A DNA stretch of 64,000 nt from Pilimelia terevasa (lineage in GTDB: Bacteria > Actinomycetota > Actinomycetes > Mycobacteriales > Micromonosporaceae), in contig NZ_BMQC01000003.1 of the NCBI RefSeq assembly GCF_014647915.1, forward strand, positions 248,001-312,000. Reading direction: 5' to 3'. The notes under the pieces are model-generated. The model saw only the letters and a program-made list of their open reading frames with translations. It was not told the DNA's origin and searched no databases. How positions within the stretch are numbered: position 1 is the first letter of the stretch; each line of letters opens with the position of its first letter. The translations under genes were made by a program, and so were the position numbers. Shown one piece after another: positions 15,610-25,023 of the stretch.

Positions 15610-16842
15610 CGCGTCGGACCCGGTGACGCCGGCCGCGGCGACCCGCGCCGGTACCGGGCGGATCGTCATCCCGTCGGCCACCCGGGCCGGGATCCGGCGC
15701 AGGGAGATGTCCAGGTCGTTGCCCGGCACGGCGTACTCCAGGGTCGCCAGGCGGCGGGCGAACATCGCCAGCAGCCGCACGACCGCCGGCTCGCCCGGGC
15801 AGCGGTGCCCCGTCTCCGGGTCGCCGGCCCCCTGCGCGACCAGGTCGAAGTCACCCGGCCCGCGGGCCGCGAACCGCTCGGGCCGGAACTCGTACGGCGC
15901 CGGCCACAGCACCGGGTCGTGGTTCTGGCCGAAGATGTCCAGCAGGACCAGCGTCCCGGGCCGGATCCGCTGGCCGTGCCAGTGCAGCTCGCGCGCCGCC
16001 CGCCCGCCGACGTACGGGGCGAACGGGTAGAAGCGCCGGACCTCGTGCGCGAACGCCGTCGCGTACCCCGGGTCCTCGGCCAGCCGGTCGCGCAGGCGCG
16101 GCCAGCGGTGCAGGGCGTGCCCGGCGAACATGACCAGCCACGCGGTGGCGACCGTCGGCCGCAGGACGTTGAGCAGCTCGACCGCCGCGGTGTGCTGGTC
16201 CAGCAGGCTGCCGTCGGGCTCGCGGTGGTGGGCGACGGCGGCGAGCGCGGTACCGGCCGCGGCCTGGTGGACGCCGACGCGCACCTCGGCCACCAGCCCG
16301 GCCAGCCGCGCCTCCTGGCGGCGGCGGGCCCGCCGGGCGCGCCAGTGCCGCGGGCCGAGCGTGGCGAAGCCGTCGATCATGGCGACGAGGTCGTCGGCGG
16401 TGTGGTCGCCCACCGGGACCCCCGCCCAGTCGCAGACCGCGTCGGTCAGGGCGGCGGCGGCCTCCTCGTGGAGGCTGACGGTCCGGTCGGCGGTCCACGC
16501 GGCGACCCGCCGGTCCCAGGCGGTGCCGGCGGCGGCGACCAGGGCGTCCACCCGCTCCGGCGGCAGCACGGCCAGGAACAGCCGCTTGCGGTGCCGGTGC
16601 GCGGGCCCGTCGAGGCCGTGTACCGAGTCGAAGCCGAACAGGGTCGCCCGGACCGGCGCGGGCACCACGCCCTCCCGGACGATGTCCCGGTCGTCGACGA
16701 AGAACTCCGCCGCGCCGGGCCCGGAGAGCGCCACGGCGCGCCGGCCGAGTACCCGCGTCTCCACGATGTCGCTGCCCTGTCGGCGGCGCAGCGCCGGCAG
16801 CCAGGCGTATCCGTCCACGAGTGCGTCCAGGGTGTGGTCCAT
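15601..16842 (-). CDS. CYP152-type fatty acid peroxygenase (cytochrome P450)
   Basis: The 413-residue protein has the heme loop G-H-R-C-P-G-E (Cys348) and, in the I-helix, L-N-V-L-R-P-T-V-A: Arg228-Pro229 replaces the usual acid-Thr pair. This Arg-Pro pair and the start G-S-D-I-V-E-T-R-V-L-G-R-R are hallmarks of CYP152 enzymes, which use H2O2 to hydroxylate (alpha or beta) or decarboxylate fatty acids, with the substrate carboxylate held by the Arg. No redox partner is needed and none is adjacent. Length equals the family's. Divergent from the alcohol dehydrogenase at 16950. Confidence 0.88.
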   Translation of the reverse strand: MDHTLDALVDGYAWLPALRRRQGSDIVETRVLGRRAVALSGPGAAEFFVDDRDIVREGVVPAPVRATLFGFDSVHGLDGPAHRHRKRLFLAVLPPERVDALVAAAGTAWDRRVAAWTADRTVSLHEEAAAALTDAVCDWAGVPVGDHTADDLVAMIDGFATLGPRHWRARRARRRQEARLAGLVAEVRVGVHQAAAGTALAAVAHHREPDGSLLDQHTAAVELLNVLRPTVATAWLVMFAGHALHRWPRLRDRLAEDPGYATAFAHEVRRFYPFAPYVGGRAARELHWHGQRIRPGTLVLLDIFGQNHDPVLWPAPYEFRPERFAARGPGDFDLVAQGAGDPETGHRCPGEPAVVRLLAMFARRLATLEYAVPGNDLDISLRRIPARVADGMTIRPVPARVAAAGVTGSDATA

Positions 16843-16949
16843 GGTCCCTGGGCTACCCGAGGTACCGCCGGGGAAACAACGCCTGTTGTACCCGCCGGAT
16901 CGCGGGTATGAGGGCAGGGAGGAGGACCCCACGACGCGAGGAGCGCAGC

Positions 16950-18128
16950 ATGCGAGCGGTTACGTGGCACGGCAAGCGGGACGTCCGGGTCGACACGGTG
17001 CCGGACCCCCTCATCAAGGAGCCGACGGACGCCGTCATCAGGATCACCTCCACCGGCATCTGCGGCTCCGACCTGCACCTGTACGAGGTCCTGGGGACCT
17101 TCATGACCGAGGGCGACATCCTCGGCCACGAGCCGATGGGCGAGGTCGTCGAGGTCGGCGCGGCCGTCCACCAGCTCAAGATCGGGGACCGCGTGGTGAT
17201 CCCCTTCCAGATCGCGTGCGGCCACTGCCTCATGTGCCGGGGCGGCCTCCAGACCCAGTGCGAGACCACGCAGGTGCGCGAGCAGGGCATGGGCGCGGCG
17301 CTGTACGGCTACACCAGGCTGTACGGGCAGGTCGCCGGGGGGCAGGCCGAGTACCTGCGGGTCCTGCACGCCGACTACAACCCGATCACGATCCCGGCCG
17401 AGGGGCCCGACGACCGGTACGTGTACCTGTCCGACGTGCTGCCCACCGCGTGGCAGGCCGTGGAGTACGCCGGGGTCCGCCCGGGCGGCAGCCTCGCCGT
17501 CATCGGGCTGGGCCCGATCGGCGACATGGCCGCCCGGATCGCCGCCTACCAGGGCATCGACGTGATCGGCGTGGACCTGGTCCCCGAGCGCCTCGCCCGC
17601 GTCCGCGCCCTGGGCATCGACGTCATCAACCTCACCGCCAACGACGACGTGGCGGCCGTCCTGCGCGACCGGACCCAGGGCCGCGGACCCGACGGCGTCA
17701 TCGACGCGGTCGGCATGGAGGCGCACGGCTCGCCCGCGAGCGCCCTGGCCCAGACGGTGACCGGCCTGCTGCCCGACGCCATGGCCGAGCCGCTGATGCG
17801 CAGGGTCGGCGTGGACCGGATGAGCGCCCTGCTGCTGGCGATCGACGCCGTGCGGCGCGGCGGCACCGTGTCGATCGTCGGGGTGTACGGCGGCCAGACG
17901 GACCCGCTGCCGATGCTGACCCTGTTCGACAAGCAGGTCACGCTGCGGATGGGCCAGGCCAACGTCCGCCGGTGGGTCCCCTCGATCCTGCCGCTGCTGA
18001 CCGACGACGACCCGCTGGGCGTGGACACGTTCGCCACGCACCGAATCCCGCTGGGCGACGCCCCGCAGGCGTACGCCGACTTCCAGGCCAAGTCCGACGG
18101 CGTGGTGAAGGTCCTGCTGCGGCCGTGA
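16950..18128 (+). CDS. Zinc-dependent alcohol dehydrogenase (formaldehyde dehydrogenase-like)
   Basis: The 392-residue MDR enzyme has the catalytic zinc ligands in T-G-I-C-G-S-D-L-H and G-H-E-P, a structural-zinc-like cysteine set near C-G-H-C-L-M-C, and the NAD loop G-L-G-P-I-G. The insertion after the Rossmann domain and the D-G-V-I-D-A-V-G-M-E segment match the glutathione-independent formaldehyde dehydrogenase subgroup common in actinobacteria. The substrate in vivo is unknown. GGAG lies 6 bases before the ATG. It is divergent from the P450 gene, and a joint role in aldehyde or fatty-acid metabolism is possible but unproven. Confidence 0.85.
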   Translation: MRAVTWHGKRDVRVDTVPDPLIKEPTDAVIRITSTGICGSDLHLYEVLGTFMTEGDILGHEPMGEVVEVGAAVHQLKIGDRVVIPFQIACGHCLMCRGGLQTQCETTQVREQGMGAALYGYTRLYGQVAGGQAEYLRVLHADYNPITIPAEGPDDRYVYLSDVLPTAWQAVEYAGVRPGGSLAVIGLGPIGDMAARIAAYQGIDVIGVDLVPERLARVRALGIDVINLTANDDVAAVLRDRTQGRGPDGVIDAVGMEAHGSPASALAQTVTGLLPDAMAEPLMRRVGVDRMSALLLAIDAVRRGGTVSIVGVYGGQTDPLPMLTLFDKQVTLRMGQANVRRWVPSILPLLTDDDPLGVDTFATHRIPLGDAPQAYADFQAKSDGVVKVLLRP

Positions 18129-18136
18129 CCGGTGCC

Positions 18137-18165
18137 GCGGGCGCGGGCGGTCGGCCCGCGCCCGC
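18137..18165. terminator. Hairpin terminator after the alcohol dehydrogenase
   Basis: GCGGGCGCGGGC (18137-18148) pairs perfectly with GCCCGCGCCCGC (18154-18165), 12 bp with a 5-base loop, right after the stop at 18128. Confidence 0.7.
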
Positions 18166-18239
18166 GCCGTCTGCGCGGCCGGGCAGGGTCGGGCGGACGG
18201 GCGCGGCGGCGGGTGGGCTCGGGCGCGCAGGGCGGCCGG

Positions 18240-19253
18240 TCAGGCGTGCAGGGCCGGGGTGGGCGCGGCGGAGCGGGCGGCCATGCCGGCCAGGAGTTCG
18301 GCCAGCGCCTCCGTCGCCGTGCGGCGCGGCTTCCAGCCGAGTTCCAGGTGCGCGCGGGCGGGGTCCATGAGCGGGCTGGCGACCGCCATGTCCACCCAGC
18401 CGGGGTCGGTCGGCTGGAGGCGGGTGAGCCAGGTGGCCGCGGCGGCCAGCCGCAGCAGCAGCGCCGGTACCGGGACGGTCCGGGCGTGCAGCAGCTCCGC
18501 GACGACCTGCGGGTCCAGGACCGGCTCGGCGGCGATGTTGAACGCGCCCCGCACGTCGCTGCGCAGCGCCAGCGCGTACGCCTCGGCCAGGTCGTCGGCG
18601 TGCACCGCCTGCGCCCGCAGCCGCGGGTCGGTCGGCACGACCGGCAGCCGGCCGGGGCGCAGCAGGCCGGTGGGGACGAGCCCGCCCAGGAAGTACCGCA
18701 CGATCTCCGCGCCGGCCCGGTGCTGGAACACCAGCGCCTGCCGGAACCGGACGATCCGCAGGTCGCCGTCGGCGCGCTCGGCGTCGTCCAGCAGCGCCTC
18801 CACCGTGGCCTTGTCCTCGCTGTACGCCGAGCCCGCGACGCCGGTGACGGGCCAGCTCTCGTCGACCAGCCGGGTCTTCGGCCCGGGGGCGTAGGCGCCG
18901 ACGGACGACGCGTACAGCAGCGCCGGCACCCCGGCGGTGGCCATGGCGTCGAGCAGGTGCCGGGTGCCGTCGACGTTGGTCCGGCGCATGGCGGTGCGGT
19001 CGTGGCTGGGCTGGATCCGCCAGGCGAGGTGGACGACCGCGTCGGCGCCGTCCAGCCAGCCGGCCACCTGCGGCACCGACGCCGGGTTGCTGAGGTCGGC
19101 CGCCCGCCAGCGCACCCCGTCGTACGGCGCGCCGGCACCGGCCAGCGGCGGCCGGCGCACGATGCCGGTCACGTCGTACCCGGGCTCCTCCGCCAGGCGC
19201 CGCAGTACCGCGCTGCCGACATTGCCGCTCGCCCCGGTCACCACGATCCGCAT
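18240..19253 (-). CDS. NAD-dependent epimerase/dehydratase family protein (extended SDR)
   Basis: The 337-residue protein starts with V-V-T-G-A-S-G-N-V-G-S-A, the dinucleotide-binding loop, and has A-S-S-V-G-A-Y plus Y-S-E-D-K as the Ser-Tyr-Lys catalytic set (the usual Y-x-x-x-K). The C-terminal part is the variable substrate lobe. Members act on nucleotide sugars or related small molecules. No sugar-pathway gene adjoins it, so the substrate is undefined. The ATG lies at the very start of the conserved loop. Confidence 0.75.
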   Translation of the reverse strand: MRIVVTGASGNVGSAVLRRLAEEPGYDVTGIVRRPPLAGAGAPYDGVRWRAADLSNPASVPQVAGWLDGADAVVHLAWRIQPSHDRTAMRRTNVDGTRHLLDAMATAGVPALLYASSVGAYAPGPKTRLVDESWPVTGVAGSAYSEDKATVEALLDDAERADGDLRIVRFRQALVFQHRAGAEIVRYFLGGLVPTGLLRPGRLPVVPTDPRLRAQAVHADDLAEAYALALRSDVRGAFNIAAEPVLDPQVVAELLHARTVPVPALLLRLAAAATWLTRLQPTDPGWVDMAVASPLMDPARAHLELGWKPRRTATEALAELLAGMAARSAAPTPALHA

Positions 19254-19431
19254 GGCACGCGCCTACCCGCCACGGGCGCCCCTCAACCGCCCGGGGCCGC
19301 TCCGACTCCCCCGCGGGCGCCACGCGCCTCAGCCGGCGCCCGCGGGGTCGCCCGGGTGACGTCCGCGCCCGTCCGAAGTACCGACCGGGATCACCAGGTT
19401 TGTCGGTCTTTGCCTAGGGCAGGAGGTGTCC

Positions 19432-20532
19432 ATGCAGGATTCCGCCGCGCGGCGGTCGCCCGCGCGCGTCACGCTCACGGTCATCGGCCTGGTCCTGGCC
19501 ACGCTCGTCGGCCTGGCCGTCATCCACGCCACCCAGCGGGTCCTGGTCTGGATGGTGGTCGCCGCCTTCCTCGCCGTCGCCTTCCGGCCCCCGGTCGACT
19601 GGCTGGAGCGCCGCGTCGGCTGGTGTCCCCGCTGGCTCGCCACGCTGGTCGTCTTCCTGGTCGGCACGCTGGCCGTCGCCGGGCTGCTCGCCGCCTTCGT
19701 CGTCCCCCTCGTCCGGGAGGCCGGCGACCTCGCCGCCCGGCTGCCCGACCTGGTGCGCGACACCCAGGCAGGGCGGGGGCCGCTGGCCGGGCCGATCGCG
19801 CGGTTCCACGTGCGGGAGTACCTGGCCAGCCACGGCGAGCAGGTCCGGCAGTACCTCGCCGGGCTCGGTGCCCCGACGCTGGCGCTGCTCCGGGGCGCGG
19901 CGACCGCCGTCGTCGGGACGGTGACGATCGTCGTCCTGACGTACGCGATGGTGCTGGAGGCGCCGCGGCTCACCCGCGCCTTCCTCCGGCTGTTCCCGGC
20001 CGGGCCGGCCGCCCGGCTCGCCGACGTGGGGCGGCGGTGCGCCCGCACGGTCACCGGCTACCTGACCGGCAACCTGCTGATCAGCCTCGTCTGCGGCGCC
20101 CTGACCTACGCCGTGCTGCTGATCCTGGGCGTGCCGTACGCGGCGCTGCTGGCGGTGTTCGTGGCGGTCATGGACCTGATCCCGCTGATCGGGGCGACGC
20201 TGGGGGCGCTCGCGGCGGTGCTGGTGGGGTTCACCGAGTCGACCACGGCGGGCGTCGTGCTGATCGTCTTCTTCGTGGCCTACCAGCAGGTCGAGGACCA
20301 CCTGCTCCAGCCGCTGATCTTCGCGCGGACGGTCCGGCTGAGCCCGCTGACGGTGCTGGTGGCGATCCTGCTCGCCGTCGAGCTGGCCGGCATCCTCGGC
20401 GCCCTGCTCGCCATCCCGGTCGCCGGAATGATCAAGGTGGTCGGCGGCGAGGCGCTCCGGCACCGGCGCGCCGCCGACGTCCCCGTCCCCGACCGGCATC
20501 CCCGGCGACCGAGACCGGCGGGGACGGTGTGA
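19432..20532 (+). CDS. AI-2E family transporter
   Basis: The 366-residue membrane protein has the AI-2E/PerM arrangement: paired helices near the start, a cytosolic or amphipathic middle, then V-A-V-M-D-L-I-P-L-I-G-A-T-L-G and the signature Y-Q-Q-V-E-D-H-L-L-Q-P before the last helices. Members have been linked to autoinducer-2 export, sodium/proton exchange or unknown transport. AGGAGG is 5 bases before the ATG. The last 25 residues are basic and Pro-rich. Confidence 0.85.
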   Translation: MQDSAARRSPARVTLTVIGLVLATLVGLAVIHATQRVLVWMVVAAFLAVAFRPPVDWLERRVGWCPRWLATLVVFLVGTLAVAGLLAAFVVPLVREAGDLAARLPDLVRDTQAGRGPLAGPIARFHVREYLASHGEQVRQYLAGLGAPTLALLRGAATAVVGTVTIVVLTYAMVLEAPRLTRAFLRLFPAGPAARLADVGRRCARTVTGYLTGNLLISLVCGALTYAVLLILGVPYAALLAVFVAVMDLIPLIGATLGALAAVLVGFTESTTAGVVLIVFFVAYQQVEDHLLQPLIFARTVRLSPLTVLVAILLAVELAGILGALLAIPVAGMIKVVGGEALRHRRAADVPVPDRHPRRPRPAGTV

Positions 20533-20829
20533 CTCCGGCCACCGCGCCGACCGCGGCGCCGCGGCGGTTCGGCACCGGACGCGGCGTTCCCGCCGCCGCG
20601 CGCGCTGTGGCCGATCTCACGACGCGCCGACGAGTCGGAAACACCCGGAGAAACGGCGCGTTTATGCAGGTCACCGAGGGTGCGTCAACCCCCTGCCCAG
20701 GTTGGTACAGTCGCCGGGTCGGTGGCGGTCTCGCCCCCGTCCTGACCTGACTCCCGGCGCCACCCGCGACGGCCGCTGCCACGGCCGCATGTCGGCGCCG
20801 CGCGTCCGGCTCCGATCAGGAGATCTCCC
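20533..20829. other. Intergenic region with a possible promoter for the MFS gene
   Basis: About 300 bases with no coding signal. GGTACAGT near 20703-20710 resembles a -10 element and GTCAAC lies about 18 bases before it. This could be the promoter of the exporter at 20830, with a long leader. No clear operator or hairpin was found. Confidence 0.35.
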
Positions 20830-22416
20830 GTGAACAACCCACCAGTCGCGACGGCCAACAAGATCGACGGCGCCGTCCTCAAGATCGCCGGGGTGATCGT
20901 CCTCGGCGCGATCATGTCGATTCTCGACATCACCGTCGTCACCGTCGCCCTGCCGACGTTCCAGAGCGTCTTCGAGGCCACGTACGCCGAGGTCGCCTGG
21001 ACGATGACCGCGTACACCCTGGCCCTGGCCACCGTCATCCCGCTCACCGGGTGGGCGGCGGACCGGTTCGGCACCAAGCGCCTGTACATGCTGGCGCTGC
21101 TGCTGTTCGTCGCCGGCTCGGGAATGTGCGCCACCGCCGACTCGATCCAGCAACTGATCATCTACCGGGTGTTCCAGGGCCTCGGCGGCGGAATGCTCAT
21201 GCCCCTCGGCATGACGATCATGACGCGGGCCGCCGGCCCGGACCGGATCGGCCGCCTGATGGCGATCCTGGGCATCCCGATGCTGCTCGGCCCCATCGGT
21301 GGGCCGATCCTCGGCGGCTGGCTCATCGACTCCTACACCTGGCACTGGATCTTCCTGATCAACGTGCCGATCGGTGCCGTCGCGCTCGTGTACGCGTGGC
21401 TCGCGCTGCCGAAGGACACCCCGGAGCCGTCCGAGTCGTTCGATTTCCTCGGCATGTTGATGCTCTCGCCGGGCCTGGCGCTGTTCCTGTACGGCGTGTC
21501 GTCGATCCCCGAGGCGGGCACCGTCACGGCCACCAAGGTGTGGACGACGATGCTGGCCGGGGCGGCGCTGGTGGTCGCCTTCGTCCTGTACTCGTTCAAG
21601 CCCCGGCACCCGCTGCTCGACCTGCGGCTGTTCCGCAACCGCGGGCTGACCGTCGCCGCGCTGTCGATGTTCGTCTTCATCGTCGCGTTCATGGGGGCGG
21701 GCCTGCTGTACCCGAGCTACTTCCTCCAGGTGCGCGGCGAGTCGACGCTGGCGGCGGGCCTGCTCATCGCCCCGCAGGGCATCGGCGCGATGATCACCAT
21801 GCCGATCGCCGGAATGCTCGCCGACAAGGTGCCGGTCGGCCGGACGGTGCCGTTCGCGCTGGCCCTGATCGCCTCGGGCTTCGTGGTCTTCACCCAGGTC
21901 GACGCCGACACGTCCTACCTCGTGCTGTGCGGCGCCCTGTTCGTCATGGGCCTGGGCATGGGCGGCACCATGATGCCGATCATGACCTCGGCGCTGAAGT
22001 CGCTGAAGAACCACGACGTCGCGCGGGGCTCGACCCTGCTCAACATCATCCAGCAGATCGGCAGCTCGATCGGCGTCGCGGTGATGTCGGTGATCCTGAC
22101 CAGCAAACTGAACGACTCCACGCCCATCCCGGGCGCGCTCGACCCGTCGGGCAAGCCCATCACCGAAGCCGGCCTGGCGATCGCCGCGCAGCAGGACCCG
22201 TCGCTGCTGCAGAAGTTCCCGGTCGACGCGTCGGTCGTCGCGCGCGGCCTGGACTTCGCCGCTGAGGCGTTCGCCGGCACCTACTGGATCGGCTTCGCGG
22301 TGGTGCTGGCCACCTTCGTCCCGATCGCGTTCCTGCCCCGGCGGCGCGAGAAGTCGCACCTGCTCGACGACGAGAACAAGGGCGAGGGCACCCCGGCCCC
22401 GGTCACCGTCCACTGA
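20830..22416 (+). CDS. DHA2-family MFS drug/proton antiporter
   Basis: The 528-residue protein has about 14 membrane helices. Visible signatures are L-D-I-T-V-V-T-V-A-L-P in helix 1 (motif D1 of DHA2), W-x-x-T-A-Y-T-L, G-W-A-A-D-R-F-G-T-K-R (motif A) and G-P-I-G-G-P-I-L-G-G (motif C of antiporters). It probably exports cationic or hydrophobic compounds using the proton gradient. GTG follows AGGAG by 7 bases. No TetR or MarR regulator is adjacent, which is unusual for this family. Confidence 0.88.
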   Translation: MNNPPVATANKIDGAVLKIAGVIVLGAIMSILDITVVTVALPTFQSVFEATYAEVAWTMTAYTLALATVIPLTGWAADRFGTKRLYMLALLLFVAGSGMCATADSIQQLIIYRVFQGLGGGMLMPLGMTIMTRAAGPDRIGRLMAILGIPMLLGPIGGPILGGWLIDSYTWHWIFLINVPIGAVALVYAWLALPKDTPEPSESFDFLGMLMLSPGLALFLYGVSSIPEAGTVTATKVWTTMLAGAALVVAFVLYSFKPRHPLLDLRLFRNRGLTVAALSMFVFIVAFMGAGLLYPSYFLQVRGESTLAAGLLIAPQGIGAMITMPIAGMLADKVPVGRTVPFALALIASGFVVFTQVDADTSYLVLCGALFVMGLGMGGTMMPIMTSALKSLKNHDVARGSTLLNIIQQIGSSIGVAVMSVILTSKLNDSTPIPGALDPSGKPITEAGLAIAAQQDPSLLQKFPVDASVVARGLDFAAEAFAGTYWIGFAVVLATFVPIAFLPRRREKSHLLDDENKGEGTPAPVTVH

Positions 22417-22429
22417 TCCACCCGCACGC

Positions 22430-22468
22430 CGGACGACGCCGCCTCGGGATCCGGGGCGGCGTCGTCCG
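22430..22468. terminator. Strong bidirectional terminator
   Basis: CGGACGACGCCGCC (22430-22443) pairs perfectly with GGCGGCGTCGTCCG (22455-22468), a 14-bp stem between convergent genes ending at 22416 and 22481. Confidence 0.75.
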
Positions 22469-22480
22469 TGTGCGGGCGGG

Positions 22481-22888
22481 TCAGCGCAGTTCGGGGCGGA
22501 TGACGCCGCCGACGCACCGCAGGCGGACCTCCGACCGGCCGCCCGGCCCCTCGAAGCGCACCTTGGCCTCGTCGCGCTCCACCTCGTCGACGGCGTACCC
22601 CTGCGCGGGCGTCCAGCTCACCAGCACGGCCCGGCCGCCCGCGCAGGCGCCGGTGACGGTGCCGCCGCGCGCCCGCACGACGGCCGGCCGGCCGACCGCC
22701 TCCCGCGGCGGGCCGGGCGGGACGGTCGGCGGGGCGGCGGCCAGTTCGCGCGCCGCCTGGTCGGCGGTGAGGGTCTGGTCGCCGCCGCCCAGCCCCCGCC
22801 CGAGCGTCACCAGGACCAGGACGGTCGCGGCGGCCAGCCCGGCGGCCAGCAGCCAGGCCCCGCCGCGCCGGAGTGTGCGCGTGGACAT
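22481..22888 (-). CDS. Membrane-anchored protein of unknown function
   Basis: The 135-residue protein has an N-terminal basic segment, one membrane helix (about residues 11-33) and an extracytoplasmic domain with two cysteines (in G-A-C-A-G-G and L-R-C-V-G-G) likely to form a disulfide. I do not recognise the family. GATAGT lies 6 bases before the ATG, suggesting a leaderless mRNA. It is divergent from the two-component operon at 22991 and could be one of its targets. Confidence 0.6.
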   Translation of the reverse strand: MSTRTLRRGGAWLLAAGLAAATVLVLVTLGRGLGGGDQTLTADQAARELAAAPPTVPPGPPREAVGRPAVVRARGGTVTGACAGGRAVLVSWTPAQGYAVDEVERDEAKVRFEGPGGRSEVRLRCVGGVIRPELR

Positions 22889-22990
22889 GCCTCCACTATC
22901 GCCCCGCCGTCGCCAAGGCCTCCCCAACGCCACGCTAACAGCGCGCTAAGGCCGGACTCGCCGCTCCTGAGCTGGGATAACGTGGTGACG

Positions 22991-23686
22991 ATGGCGAATC
23001 TGCTCCTCGTCGAGGACGACCCGACGATCCGGACGGCCCTCCTGCGCGCCCTGCGCGAGCGCGGCCACGCGGTGGCCTCGGCGGCGACGGCGATGGGCGG
23101 GCTGGACGCGGCGCTGGCCGCCCCGCCGGACCTGGTGGTCCTCGACCTCGGCCTGCCCGACCGCGACGGCGTGGAGCTGCTGCGGATGCTGCGCGCGGTC
23201 AGCCGGGTGCCGGTGATCGTCGCCACCGCCCGCGACGACGAGGCGGACATCGTCCGCGCGCTGGACGCCGGGGCCGACGACTACCTGGTCAAGCCGTTCC
23301 AGGCCGCGCAGCTCGACGCGCGGATCCGCGCCGTCCTGCGCCGCGCCGACGACGGCGGCCGGGACGCGCCCGTCACCGTCGGCGGCCTGCGCCTCGACGT
23401 CGCCGGCCGGACCGCCAGCCTGGACGGGCGCACGCTGGACCTGACACCGCGCGAGTTCGACCTGCTGCACTACCTGGCGGCCCGGCCGGGCCACGTGGTC
23501 AGCAAGCGGGAGCTGCTCACCGAGGTCTGGCGGGTGCCGTACGGCGGGGCGGACAAGACCGTCGACGTGCACCTGTCCTGGCTGCGGCGCAAGCTCGGCG
23601 AGTCGGCGCAGGCGCCGGTGTACCTGCACGCGGTCCGGGGCGTCGGCGTGAAGGTGGCGGCGCCGCCCGCCGGACCGGCCCCGTGA
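22991..23686 (+). CDS. OmpR-family response regulator
   Basis: The 231-residue protein has a receiver domain (acidic pocket Glu8-Asp9-Asp10, phospho-Asp52 in L-D-L-G-L-P, Lys101 in V-K-P-F) and a C-terminal winged helix with L-D-L-T-P-R-E-F-D-L-L and V-D-V-H-L-S-W-L-R-R-K. ATG at 22991 is preferred: TAACGT at 22978-22983 fits a -10 element 7 bases upstream. Upstream, GCTAAC and GCTAAG half-sites (22934-22950) may be its own binding repeats. It is coupled by GTGA overlap to the kinase gene. Confidence 0.9.
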   Translation: MANLLLVEDDPTIRTALLRALRERGHAVASAATAMGGLDAALAAPPDLVVLDLGLPDRDGVELLRMLRAVSRVPVIVATARDDEADIVRALDAGADDYLVKPFQAAQLDARIRAVLRRADDGGRDAPVTVGGLRLDVAGRTASLDGRTLDLTPREFDLLHYLAARPGHVVSKRELLTEVWRVPYGGADKTVDVHLSWLRRKLGESAQAPVYLHAVRGVGVKVAAPPAGPAP

Positions 23687-24933
23687 GGGCGCGGCTGACC
23701 CTGCTGCTGGCCGGTACGGCGGTGGCGGTGCTGGTGGCGCTCGTCGTGCCGCTCGGCCTGCTGATCCGTACCCTGGCCGCCGAGCGCGCGGTGGCCGACG
23801 CCGACGCCCAGCTCCGGGCGCTGGTCCCGGTGGTGGCGGCCGGCGCGCCGGCCGCGGCGGAGCTGGCCCTGGCCGGTACCGGGCGGCCGGTCACGCTGTA
23901 CCTGCCCGACGGCACGACGGCCGGTGCCCCCGCCCCCGTCACCACCGCCGTCCGGCTCGCCCAGCGCGGGCGCAGCCGTACGGTGTCCTCGTCCGCCGGC
24001 CGGGAGGTCGTGGTCGCCGCCGGCACCCCGTCGGGTACCGCGGTCCTGCGCACGCTCGTCCCGCCCGCCGAGCTGACCAGCGGTGTCGGCCGGGCCTGGC
24101 TGCTGCTCGGCGTACTCGGGGTGCTGCTGGTGGGGCTGGCGGTGCTGGCCGCGAACGGGTTCGCCCGCGCCCTGAGCCGGCCGCTGACGGCGGCCTCGGC
24201 GGCCGCCCACCGCCTGGCCGGAGGCGACCTCGCGGCCCGCGCGACGCCCGCCGGCCCGCCGGAGGTCCGCGAGGTGGCGACGTCGCTGAACCGGCTCGCC
24301 GACCGGATCCGCGCGCTGCTGGACGCGGAGCGGGAGCGGGTCGCCGACCTGTCGCACCGGCTGCGTACGCCGCTGACGGCGCTGCGGCTGGAGGCCGAGT
24401 CCCTGCCGGCGGAGCTGGGCGACGCGGTGGCCGCCCGCGTCGACGCCCTCGACCGGGCCGTCACCGGCCTCATCCAGGACGCCCGGCGACGCGGCGCCGG
24501 GCCGGGGAGCTGCGACGCGGCCGCCGTCGTCGCCGCGCGGGTGGACTTCTGGTCGGCGCTGGCCGAGGACACCGGCCGACCGCTGCGCCGGGACCTCGCG
24601 GCCGGGCCGCTGCCGGTGGCGCTGTCCGCGGACACGCTGGCCGCGGCGCTGGACGCCCTGCTCGGCAACGTCTTCGCCCACACCCCCAACCGGGCCGCCT
24701 GCGCCGTCGCCCTGGCGGCCCGCGCGGGCGGCGGCGCGGCGCTGACCGTCACCGACGACGGTCCCGGGCTGCCGGCGGACGCGGCCGCCCGCGGCGCCAG
24801 CGGCGGCGACTCGACCGGCCTGGGACTGGACATCGCCCGCCAGGCGGCCGCCGCGGCCGGCGGCGCGCTGCGCCTGGGCCGCGGCCCGCGCGGCGGGGCC
24901 GCGGTGCTCCTGACCCTCGGCCCGCCGGCTTAG
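23683..24933 (+). CDS. Sensor histidine kinase
   Basis: The 416-residue kinase has two membrane helices (about 5-27 and 143-164) around a short extracytoplasmic sensor of about 115 residues, a HAMP linker, a HisKA segment D-L-S-H-R-L-R-T-P-L with His225, and a HATPase domain with N-V-F-A-H-T-P (N box), D-D-G-P-G-L and G-L-G-L-D-I-A. The phospho-site variant S-H-R-L-R-T-P-L is common in actinobacterial kinases. The GTG overlaps the regulator's stop. The stimulus is unknown; a PepSY protein is encoded 90 bases downstream. Confidence 0.9.
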   Translation: MRARLTLLLAGTAVAVLVALVVPLGLLIRTLAAERAVADADAQLRALVPVVAAGAPAAAELALAGTGRPVTLYLPDGTTAGAPAPVTTAVRLAQRGRSRTVSSSAGREVVVAAGTPSGTAVLRTLVPPAELTSGVGRAWLLLGVLGVLLVGLAVLAANGFARALSRPLTAASAAAHRLAGGDLAARATPAGPPEVREVATSLNRLADRIRALLDAERERVADLSHRLRTPLTALRLEAESLPAELGDAVAARVDALDRAVTGLIQDARRRGAGPGSCDAAAVVAARVDFWSALAEDTGRPLRRDLAAGPLPVALSADTLAAALDALLGNVFAHTPNRAACAVALAARAGGGAALTVTDDGPGLPADAAARGASGGDSTGLGLDIARQAAAAAGGALRLGRGPRGGAAVLLTLGPPA

Positions 24934-25023
24934 CCCGCCGTTATCCCCCGCCAGACGCGCCGCTAGGGCGGCCGGCGGCATCGTGGTCCGCGTCAACCCC
25001 CTCCACAGAGAGCAGGTAACGCG

